From Telopea speciosissima (Eukaryota; Streptophyta; Magnoliopsida; Proteales; Proteaceae): a stretch of 64,000 nucleotides of DNA. The position numbers were made by a program, and so were the translations under genes. The notes below the pieces were generated by a model. The model was not told where the DNA came from. It made no database searches and saw nothing but the letters and a program-made list of their open reading frames with translations. Of the stretch, positions 10,219 to 20,428 are shown one piece after another. Numbering within the stretch: the first letter of the stretch is position 1; every line of letters starts with the position of its first letter. The stretch spans positions 66,940,871 to 67,004,870 of the forward strand of contig NC_057918.1 of assembly GCF_018873765.1 (NCBI RefSeq). The letters run 5' to 3'.

Positions 10219-13148
10219 ATGGAAGTGTTAGCAGAGAGTGGCTTCTGCCCATCAACAGGAATCTACCATAGCAAATGGGTTTCTCCTCTCCTTCCTCATA
10301 ATCCATGTCTTTCCCTTCCATCCTTCCTCCTCTCACCACTCCCTCCTCAAATTCTCTGCAAACCTGCTTTCATAGACTCCACCACCGGCAGATCGGTGAC
10401 TTACGGTGAGTTCCGGTCACTTATAGTCGCCGCTGCATGCACCTTACGTACACTAGGTGTGAAGAAAGGTGATGTAGTTCTTGTTGTCTCACCCAACTTC
10501 CTACATTTCCCTTTACTTGTCTTAGGGGTCATGTACCTTGGTGCCATTTTCAGCACAGCCAACCCTTTACACACTAGGCCTGAATTAGAATCTCAAATCC
10601 AAGATTCTAAGCCCATTTTAATCCTCACTACCCAAGAACTCAAACCAAAGCTTGATGGGCTCATTTCTGGGCCTCTTCTTATGACTCAATCCTTCATAGA
10701 TGATGTGTTAAATCATTCATCACATCACCCATATTCATGCGAATCACTGAACGTGTCGATTCGTCAACAGGACACTGCGGCACTCATGTACTCGTCGGGA
10801 ACGACAGGAAAGAGTAAGGCTGTTGTGTGTTCTCATGGTAACTTAATAGCCATGAGTTGTTTACTAAGGCATGTGTGGGATGCTAAGGGTGAAGCTTGTA
10901 ATGATGTTTATATGTGTGTGGTGCCTTTGTTCCATATGTTTGGGTTGTCTATGTTTGTGTGTGGGGTCTTGGCGGTAAGATCCACGGCCGTGATCTTAAA
11001 GAAGTATTCGATCGAGGAGATGTTGGTGGCGGTGGAGGAGTACCGGGTTACTAGGTTGCCGGTGGTGCCGCCGATCGTGGTTCAGCTGGTGAGATTGAGC
11101 TATGGAACTAAGTTGATAGAGTTGGGTTCTCTAAAGGAGTTGATATGTTCAGGGGCTCCCTTGGGCAAGGATTATATGGACCGTTTTAGCAAGTGTTATC
11201 CCCACATCATACTATCTCAGGTAAATTAATTATTTCTCAGTGATTAAATTTTGATAGGACCACCAACTTAGTTTAGGGGGGAGGGATTTCCTAGATCTAC
11301 TAGATAATAAGAAAGAAAAAAAAAAAAAAACTACAAAACAAGTAATTGTACAATACAAATTAAGTGTAAACAAAATCAAATCTACTTGTTTTGTAATTAA
11401 TTTTCTTATCTCATAGATCTAGGCAATTTTCCTCAAAAAAAAAAATCTTACTTCCACTTGGTCAGAAGTTGATCTTGATCTGAATCCACAAGAATCGCCA
11501 AAAACTCATAAACATCCTGGTCTGAATTATCCAGAATCAGGATCGATCTCGGCTAATTCTGATCCAAATTAATTGATTCCACCAATCTATTCCCAATTCC
11601 TCAAGCCCTTCATCTCTCAGACCCCGGGTCATAAGAATTGGTATGAGATATGGAATCAGTCTCGGCTGATATCGATCTGGATCAGACAGATTTACTCTTG
11701 ATTTTCATTTAAAAAATTATTGTTTACCTTTTTTTATTTTCTTTAAGTGCAACCATTATATTTGTTTTCACAGCATAGTAGTGCCTCAGGGGTTATAGGT
11801 GTTCTTGGATGATTCAACCAAATGTGTTTGTTTTATATTGTGGGTGTGCAGTGCTATGGATTAACAGAAACAAATGGCCCCATTACACTATGCAATGGGG
11901 TTAGTGGTAGGCTTCATGTTTCAATCGGCCGGCTAATCCCCTGTGTGGAAGCTAAGATTGTTGATGTTCAGACAGGGAAGCCCCTTCCACCTCTCAAGTA
12001 TGGAGAGCTTCATCTGAGAGGACCTCCTATTATGCAAGGTACCCTTTTGTGCCATTCCTTCTTTAATCTTGAATCAAAAACTTCAAAAAATCACAAATTT
12101 CAGGAAAATCTTTGTTTCTTCTTTCTGATTCAAATTTCTAGGGTTCCACCCAATTCTGACAACCTTTTTTTTGGGTAGGTTACTTGAAGAATGAAGAAGC
12201 AACATCCCTCACTATTGATGAGGAAGGGTGGCTACACACAGGTGACCTATGCTTCATTGACCAATGTGGGCTTGTTTACATATTGGACAGAATCAAGGAA
12301 CTCATCAAGTACAAAGCTTTTCAGGTATAGTTTTTTCTGTTTCTTGCATTCATCACTAAATGCTTTGTAATGGCTTTCTTACTCCACTGATGTTCAAATT
12401 TTTTTCTTTTCTTTACATGTACAGGTTGCTCCTGCTGAGCTTGAGGAGATCTTGTTAAGCCACCCTGAAATCAATGATGCAGCTGTGATACCGTATGGTT
12501 TTTTTAGGGATCTTCAAAGAAATTTCTTCTCTTTTCTTTTCTTTTCTTTCCTTCATTTTTTTATTTTATTTTATACATAAAGTTATCAAGTAGAACTAAT
12601 TAAAATGAAAGTTCAGGTACCCGGATGAAGAAGCAGGGGAGATTCCAATGGCTTGTGTGGTGAGAAGGGAAGCAAGCAAAGTCAGGGAAGCAGAGATTAT
12701 CAATTTCATTGCTAGTAAGGTATAATGGCTCCCTTTTACTGGGTTTTTTGGGTGGAGCTCTAAGTCTGTGTTTCATAACCTTTCAATTCTGTAAAAGCAA
12801 TTGTCTTTGTCTGAAATACTTACTCAACATGAGCACTTTCTTTGCTTATGGGCATTGATCTCAAACCTGAGCTTCAGTTCAATCTACACATTTATGCAGT
12901 TGCAGGAGATAGCATCAATCATCTTTAAGTGCAATTGAGCTGCTTATTTATTTCTTTGGAAAATTTACTTGTCTAGTTTTGATTAATGACTAAAGAAATA
13001 ATGTGTTCTTCAGGTGGCTCATTATAAGAGGGTAAGGAAGGTAGTTTTTGTGGAGTCTATTCCAAGATCACCTTCAGGAAAGATTCTCAGGAGACAACTT
13101 AGGGCACTGAGTGACCATCAGCGGTTGGAAATCTCCTCCAGATTATGA
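10219..13148 (+). CDS. 4-coumarate--CoA ligase-like acyl-activating enzyme (peroxisomal), 546 aa
   Basis: Exons inferred from GT/AG borders and frame: 10219-11220, 11852-12038, 12179-12324, 12425-12492, 12617-12719, 13014-13148. The joined frame is open and 546 aa long, the normal size of the 4CL/4CL-like family. Members form an acyl-AMP from a carboxylic acid and ATP and then the CoA thioester. Visible motifs are the AMP-binding loop [10 protein letters not shown] (about residues 190-199), CYGLTET at the start of exon 2 (residue 335), the hinge stretch [21 protein letters not shown] and the C-terminal catalytic-lysine motif [11 protein letters not shown]. The last three residues, SRL, are a PTS1-type peroxisomal signal, as in 4CL-like enzymes that activate fatty or oxylipin precursors (for example the OPCL1 group), so a jasmonate-precursor or fatty-acyl substrate is as likely as a phenylpropanoid. 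The motif has KAFQ where true 4CLs have KGFQ. No break was seen. The substrate cannot be read from the sequence. Confidence 0.92.
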
Positions 13149-13847
13149 TTCAATCTTCATCAATTTATCAATTATGCTGTTTTTAATTGATTGTATTAAA
13201 TATTTCATTATTAATTTTTTATCAGAACAACCAGATTATGGGGGCAATAATTTTTATGTAGAACTAAAGGAGACATTATATAGCAGGGAATGATCAGGAT
13301 GATCAGATAATTTGCATATATTCTTTAATGGGAATTTTATATTCTTGGGCTTCAGTTTCATGTTTGATTGACTTTGAACAAAATCTCTCTCTCTCTCTGT
13401 TTGTGTGTGTGTGTGTGAGGGATAAATACTAGTTTTCCTTGCTTTGAACACAAAATCAGGGTCTGTTTTGGATATCCAGCTTGAGTTTAACAGAATTAGC
13501 ATAGCTTGATGGACTATTAGCTTTGGTGAAACATTATCCAGAGCTGAACTTTTCAAGTTGTACTGAGATACAATACAGCATTATTTACCAAAATATTGAT
13601 TGCCCTTTTGTGCTCTTTAACTGAGCCAAATACCAATTGGAAATTGCAATTAGCCAAACTAGCATTCTGGCTCTCAATATAGATGTGTTGATCTACACAG
13701 GCCAAAAGAAGTTGGGATGATGGGTACGGATAATCAATATTTGTTTGAGATGTTTTGAATGAGATCTCTTTGAATCTCCAAATATGGAAGCAAAAATTCT
13801 CTACTAATCTGTAAATGAATGATAGAACAATGGCGGTTTCCTGTTTA
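13149..13847. other. 3' flank of the 4CL-like gene
   Basis: Probable 3' UTR and flank with a (TC)n/(TG)n microsatellite at 13385-13419. No other gene recognised. It ends at the Harbinger insertion site. Confidence 0.4.
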
Positions 13848-16841
13848 GGCTGCGTTTGGTAACGGTCTGAACAAAGAACGCCCATTCTTGAATAGAAACG
13901 TTTTTTTGCGTTCTTGGTGTAGAACGGTGTTCTGAGACCGAAAATGATCGTTTGGTAACGTTCTCAAGAATGCTGTTCAGAACGAAAATGGTGTTTGGTA
14001 AAACCTGTTCTTCCAAATTTGATGTTAATTACAGTAATGTCATTTCCTTCTAAATTATACCAAAAAATACTTGTAAAAACCTTTTCTCTCTTACCAACCT
14101 TAGCATAAAATTAAAATATTTCATTAACATAACCAAAACACTTATAAAAATATGTCAAATTTCAAAAATACCATTAATATTGGGTTCTTGTGTGGATTAG
14201 TGCCATAACCGACTATATTATGAACAGTTGAATAAAAAGGATCTTGGTGGATTCGAACCACTATCCCCTGGAACATGCTCATATTCCAAGTGCTCTACCA
14301 ATTTGAGCTAAAGACCCATTAAGTAAAGATCCAAAACAGAAATACAACAAAAAAGTCACAATAGCATGAATCTTCACAAGAGAAATGAAATGAGCAAAGG
14401 TCTAAAAAAGAAATACAGCAAGAGAGTCACAATGAAATGAATCTTTGCATGAGAAAGTTAACAAGCAAGATTTCCAAATAGGAATTCAGCAGGTGAGTTA
14501 TGATCTCATCAAAATGGAAAATAAACAGAGTCAACATAAATGCATCTAACTTGAAAAAAAAAGGAAAATGAAAATTCAGGAGGGAAGTTATGAATACATC
14601 CATTCACAAGAAGGAAAAGAGATCTCATCTTCCATATCTTCCCCAAAGTCGGAGTTTGAAGGCAGCAATTGTTCAAAGGGAAAGACCTTTGATTGATCTC
14701 GTTATCATATATAGTTAGGGTAGAGAGACTAGAAAGGGAGAAAATAAAAGACCAAAGATAACTAGAAAGGGAGAAGGAAAAGAGATGAAACCCGATTCCC
14801 ATCTTCCCTTTGAAAATTTACCTGGGACTTTGAGTTCGACACTCCACATAGAGTGAGTACACCTTTCACAACATCACAGCCTAATGGATTTCTTCCTCGT
14901 CATTTCCCTCCTCTTCGTGCTATTATCGCAAAGCAATGTGAAACATAACTTGGAAGGGACTCAACAGCCCACATCGCGGACCTTATGAAGCCCCATTTGG
15001 CACCAATAAATGGGTATTGGGGATTGCTTCGTACCACTACAGCCGATCCTCTAGAAATGGAAAAAAGGATCGTTCTTAAAAAACAGGCATAGCCTGCTTG
15101 TGTCAATGAGATCTTAAGGGAGCTGAAATTTTGGTTGGGAGGGAGATCCAATGTTCTCTTCCGTATGGCTATGCAAGTTTGCATTTTCCTTCCTAATCTA
15201 GCACTGAAATTTCATATTCAAAACCCATAGAGGTGTCATTTAGAAAGTCCTGTGACTTCCTAATCTAGCACCGAAATTTCATATGTAGGTTTGCAAATTC
15301 TAGATCACCACTCAGAAGCATTTTGCTATTTAGATCCACAGATTGAAGAGCATCATCGATCCGTAAACTTTTACCATTCGGAATCATCAATTGAATAAGA
15401 CACAATGAAATGATTAATTGCCCATCGGCTTGTGCTAGGGGGCTTTGCAACCACAAAACCCTATTTACACAAGTACCAAGCCCTCAAAACTTAAGCAAAA
15501 TAGTGGGGAGAATGGGAGACATGAACATCCAATGATTACCAAGCTTATAATGTGGACTTGAATCACTTTACTATTTTGTTTAAAAAAGAGGAAAGTTCCT
15601 ATATAATTTTCATGTATATAAATGCGAATCCATATTTGTTTTTTTCTCCGTAAACAATCTTTTCATTTACGAAATCAAATCCAAAAGAGAGAAACATTTT
15701 GTCAAGTGTGTAGCAGGCTTGGTGGTACTGCTCAATAGAATGCTACTATCTAAGATCAACAAAATATAGAATAAAAAGAGTCGATAAGACTTGCTAAAAA
15801 TTACCTGGTTTTACGACACTTTCCAAGGCATACTAACAAAACTTGCATTTAGTGTGTTTTACAATTTACCCCCAATTTGGAGTGCTAAGAACTTTAGCTT
15901 ATCCGGTCCATTTGTGCTGCTTGTACTTTACATGGAAGTACTGTTTCCCATAGCAGATTTTCACCCGTTCTATTTAGTAGTGTTAGGAGATATTCCTGCA
16001 AAATGAATTTCACCCATCCTATTCAAGCAGAAACTGGGATATTCTGTGAGATGGATATTCTGTATGACTTTTAATTTTTCAACATATTCAAAACCCAATT
16101 GAGTTATCTTTCTCCATTACACATCCACCTACAAAGAATCACAACCCATCTAGGACACAAAACACCTCAAGGGTTTTGTTAAATAGTGAAATAGAGAAAG
16201 AACCCTAAAAAATTTGAAGCACGGATTACATATGGAGGCACGGATTATCTATTCAACAAAGAACCCTAAAATCTTAAACATGAAGAATTACTAAATCAAT
16301 ACATTACACTGAGAGAATGTTACATTATCCAAAAGCCCTAAAATTGCTCAATTTCTTCTGAAATCCATTCCTTTTGATCCGACTTCTTCGACCTAACACC
16401 AGAGGGTCTACAGCAGGGTAGAGAGAGAGAGAGAGAACGAGACAGAGAGAGTGAGAGGGAGAGAGAGATGAGATCGTGGTTTGTTGTTCTTACCTTGAAG
16501 GCCGGATTGCAGGTAGAGGTCTCCTCCTCTGCTCCTTCTCTTCTCCTTCTCTTCCCCTTCTCTTCCCAACATTTGATCGCAAGGTTGTATCTCCAAACCA
16601 AGACCTATACGGGTTTTCACGGGTTTTGGTCGATTTTTGCCTTCGGCTAGTCGTTCTCGTTCTTTACAGACCATCTCTGAGACGGTCTGTAAAGAACGAT
16701 CTTTTGGTAAAGATTCCCTCCGGTTCGTTCTGAAAGAACATAAAAACGAACCGGTAACCCAAACAGATTTTCATGTTTTTTTGTTTTTAAAGAACAGAAG
16801 AACAGCAAAGAACAGTGTTCAGACCGTTACCAAACGCAGCC
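13848..16841. mobile_element. Non-autonomous PIF/Harbinger-type element (2994 bp)
   Basis: Perfect 26-bp terminal inverted repeats at 13848-13873 and 16816-16841 begin ggctgcgtttggtaacggtc. The trinucleotide TTA is duplicated on both sides (13845-13847 and 16842-16844), the TWA-type 3-bp target of PIF/Harbinger transposases. Subterminal 'gaacg/cgttc' motifs are repeated near both ends. No transposase or Myb-like protein is encoded, so movement would need help in trans. The interior carries a tRNA-like gene (14238-14317), a diverged direct repeat ('tcctaatctagcac.gaaat' at ~15191 and ~15258) and short open stretches that I cannot assign. Confidence 0.85.
14238..14317 (-). tRNA. tRNA-like gene or pseudogene with oversized anticodon loop
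   Basis: Read on the minus strand, an acceptor stem GGGTCTT pairs over 7 bp with AAGATCC (one G-T). The D arm is GCTC/GAGC around AAATTGGTA. The T arm is GTGG-TTCGAAT-CCAC, containing the exact pol III B-box GGTTCGAATCC, and an A-box-like TAGCTCAAATTGG is present. The anticodon stem CTTGG/CCAGG encloses 14 bases instead of 7, so no normal anticodon can be read; the loop may hold a tiny intron, or this may be a decayed copy. It lies inside the Harbinger element. No CCA is encoded. Confidence 0.55.
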
Positions 16842-17508
16842 TTAGTGTCTTCAGGTCTCTCTAGAGGTATATTTATGTCTTCTTTGTGTTGGGAAAAACG
16901 GAGAACCGGTTTCACACTTGTGTGCAAGTTACGGGAGCAAGTAAGACACCTCCTCCTCCAACACTATTCACATGAACAGTGTCTATGATTAATATATGTG
17001 AATAGTACCATGTGAATTGTAACTATGCGGGTCCCACTACAATACAAAGCAACAGAAAATAAAAATACATTAGAATTTTTACGTGAAAAACCCTTCTGCC
17101 ACTGAAGGGAAAAACTACGGGACCTCATCCAATCAAAACTTCCATTATCAATAATAATGAGATTACAACTTCTCTAGTTACCACCAGAGGATTATAACAT
17201 CAAAAAATGACCCTCTTGGATAAACACAACACTCACCTAAACAAGTGGAACTACAGGAGTACAACCCTCTAACCCTATTACAAGAACACTTGGAACCCCA
17301 TTCTCCCATTCTTGTGGGCAGGTACTCCCCTCACTTTGCTTGTATCTAGCTCTCTCTTCTTTTCCCCTATTTATAAGCCAAGGGAACAGGGAGATCATAG
17401 ATGAAAAATTTCCGCGTCTACGCAAAGTTGACAAAATGGCCAAGGGATAGGCCCCATCCCCTTTCAATTTTGAATCCATAGTTGGCCTTGTTCACATCAC
17501 TCTCTTGG
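16842..17508. other. Intergenic, possible retrotransposon debris
   Basis: The stretch 17070-17210 ('cgtgaaaaacccttctgcc' ... 'gggaaaaactacgggacctc') resembles sequence often seen near plant retroelement ends, but no LTR pair or protein domain was found. Class unknown. Confidence 0.3.
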
Positions 17509-17678
17509 GCATTTTTATCACCTCAAGTACAGATGACCTCAAGTGCACCAAAAAGATACATTTGACGGTGCACCTTAAAGTGATTTTGTTTAAAACACTC
17601 CCTCAAGTGCATGTGCACCATCAGATGTACTTTTTTGATGCACTTGAGGGTGTACTGTACTTGAGGGGATAAAGGTCC
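17509..17678. mobile_element. Mutator-type MITE (170 bp) with 9-bp duplication
   Basis: Inverted ends (left tttttatcacctcaagtac, right gtacttgaggggataaaggt) and an identical 9-bp flanking repeat 'ctctcttgg' at 17500-17508 and 17679-17687. The arms pair through 'cctcaagtgca' and 'tgcacttgagg'. It shares the 'ctcaagtgc' arm motif with the element at 19879-20032. Confidence 0.8.
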
Positions 17679-19878
17679 CTCTCTTGGACCCCTCCATGTG
17701 AGGAGGACCCCAACACTTTGTTATAACTGCAAGTTCAAGAAGCCAACCTAAGAGATCATATTAAAGTCGACCTATCAACATGTGATTATGAGCTCATATA
17801 TCTTATCAAAAAAAAGAAGAAGATTATGAGCTCATTTATTTACAATGAAAAAGGTAGATGATAATTTATAGCGTATCCCTTTTTGATTCATCCTAACAAT
17901 CCCAATCCATATAAAAAATAAGAAGAGTAACTGCTTAGCCTAAAGAGACATGAAAGAAGAGCAAGCCATGCTGGAACTAACAAATCGCTTGTTCCATAAA
18001 TAGCATGACCAACAGTACTATCATATTTGCATCATCTTCCTTTTTTGTTGTTAAGTATCAGTATGTATTGTATTGTATCGGTTGATATGTATCGAAATCA
18101 ATAGGTATCAATATGATACTTATTTTTTTTAAAGCTTGTACAGACCGATACGTTATTGATATGGTCTGATATAAGGCTGATACAAGACCGAAACATGTAA
18201 GATATACCTCCTTTAAACTTGCAAAATAGAAATCTTGAGTGAGATACGAAATTGAGAGTAACTAAAGGCCTTGAAAACTTGTTTTTGTCTTGGATATGGG
18301 TTGGAATTGAAGAAATCATCTAATATAAAAAACGACTCTAATCTTCACCATTTCAACAAGTTTTGGGGACTTATAATGTTCAATCACGGATCAAAACAGA
18401 TTTGGGTAAAAAGTGGTAAAATTATAAATCTTTTTTTTTTTTTGGTAATGCGTCACTAAATAGGTAAAAAGACTCAAATCCTTGCATCAAGCTAATATAT
18501 ATCCAATATCAAACTAAATAAATATATATATATACACACACACTAGTAAACTCTCACGTGCAAATGCATGTGTCTCCTTTTGTGCAAGAGAAAGAGAGAG
18601 AGAGGGGTCAAACAAATACTTTCGATGAATTTATATCCAATATCAAATTAAATAAACTAATGAGAAATTAGTCATTACAAACTACAATCCTCAAGTCTAA
18701 AAAATGAAAAAGTAAAAGGAATAAAAAAAGAAGCCACGTTGATGATTTGAGCATACCTACAATAAATGTCAATTATTATCAAACAGTTTTAGCACATTAA
18801 TCCATTTTTTAATATAAGACAGAATCCTATTTGGGTTAGGTTTTTATTTTGCAAATGTACATTTGTTACTTTCCCACAACAACCAAACTCTCCAACCTTT
18901 ACTCTTTACCACCATTGGAAGTTATGGAGCAAGTTGAAGGCTTTAAAAGTAAAATGGAATGCTAGAAGGAGACGAATCAGAATGAAATTGAAAGACATAA
19001 GAAATTCTATCCTTCAGTGGAATAAATGGCCCTTGATAGGGAGGGATGGCTGAGAAGAATTTTAGTAACTGATCAATTGAGCATTAGGAGGGATTCTGTC
19101 GATTCGGGTTTCTATTGGAGGAGCCAAAAAGAATTTTCAGTCTTCAGACCCCTTACTGCCCACTACAGCAGTAGTTTACTAAATATGTACATAATTGGGA
19201 TTTTACTTGTGATTGCAGACATGGTTCATTAGTGTCTTCTCTTCAATTATTAATTTCTTAGATCTGGGACTCAGAAATTGTAACAAATAGAATCCCTTCT
19301 TTAGACTTAACCACTGTACGGTTCTTCTATTTCATTCGAAACAAATCAATTTTATATAGTTTACAGAGTCATACATCCATGCATTTCTTGACCATCTTCA
19401 TGTGTATCTTTAACGTATGTTATGTCTCTCCGATATGATATGATAAGTCTCTTAAAATCATCCGTCTAATACGATACTTGATACCGATACATAAATCTTT
19501 AGGTGTCACCACCAAACTCTGATACTATTTGTTGGGACTCCGGTAGAATTCATCCTTAAAAGTTAACTGATAAGGCGAGGTGTCCAAGTCCTTATAAGCT
19601 TTTCCATCAAGCTACATACTCATATTTGATTTGAGATTATTGTTTTGGCATGCAACCCCAACAAGTCTAACTACATGGGAAATTAACTCCTTTTCTCTGT
19701 ATCTTTCTTTTAGTCTCCTTCTACCTTTTCTCTTTGTCATCTCATCTCTACTTCTGTGAAGTGTGGGTTAACCCCACAAAACTACCATTACCTATCAATC
19801 AATAATGCCTTGTTTTGGCATGCAACCCTAACAAGCCTAACTACATGAGATTATTGTTTTGGCATGCACTCTCCACCA
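17679..19878. other. Intergenic with simple repeats
   Basis: Holds a 'TATCG/GATAC' repeat-family fragment (~18050-18210), a (TA)n/(CA)n run at 18526-18543 and a GA run near 18590. Around 19500-19700 there is retroelement-like text ('tgttgggactccggtagaat'), but no LTR pair was found. No supported gene; the open frame at 19026-19232 matches nothing I recognise. Confidence 0.4.
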
Positions 19879-20032
19879 GATTTTCATCCTCTCAAGTGCG
19901 GTGCACTGTCTAGTGCACATTCAAAGTGCATCCGACGATGGCCACTGAACTTGAAAGGATACATGTCTTAAAGGACATGTTCTTGGCCACCGTCGGATGC
20001 ACTTTGCACCACACTTGAAAGAATAAAAATTT
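19879..20032. mobile_element. Foldback MITE (~154 bp), probably Mutator type
   Basis: Inverted ends: left attttcatcctctcaagtgc, right, reversed, aaatttttattctttcaagt; the arms continue through ggtgca and gcatccgacg/cgtcggatgc. The flanks 'actctccacca' and 'actccccacca' form a 9-11-bp duplication with one mismatch. Confidence 0.7.
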
Positions 20033-20428
20033 ACTCCCCACCATCCCCATTGCCATGCTGCCATCCTTATTCTCAGCCCAGCCCAGCCCAGATCAGCCCA
20101 TGAGGAGTAAGGTCTACTCTACCCAACTGTGATACTTCAAGGCCCAGTAGTTGCTCTTTCTTGGGATGTCTCTTTCTTTTCTTCTCGTGTCCTCTTCTAG
20201 TGTCAACTTTCAACGGGTTGTTGGTGGAAGCTCCAATCTCCATTCTCCGCTCTCCCCGCTTGGCACTTCCACTTTCAGAAAATTTCTCTCCTTTTCTTTC
20301 GATTTTTGTATACGCAATTACAAGCAAAGGCTTGTTGAGCTAAGAGCCAATTACTAGAGTCTCTGGTTCAATGGTCTTCTTCTTCGCAGTCTGATTAGTG
20401 GATTACAGAGAAAGAGAGACAAGGATTG
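20033..20428 (+). promoter_or_regulatory. Promoter and leader of the 151-aa protein gene
   Basis: Contains tandem 'cagcccagcccagccca' around 20077 and a TGGGCC-type site (minus strand, from 'ggcccag' near 20140), resembling the site II elements found in promoters of many plant growth and housekeeping genes. No clear TATA box. A purine-rich leader precedes the ATG at 20429. Confidence 0.35.

Noticed and set aside
14900-15456. Short minus-strand open frames that look protein-like (e.g. around 15000-15184)
   Set aside because: No family recognised and no exon structure; kept only as a possible captured fragment in the Harbinger finding.
16338-16864. Overlapping open frames in the right part of the Harbinger element
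   Set aside because: They come from CT/GA-rich low-complexity sequence and subterminal repeats, with no family match and no splice support.
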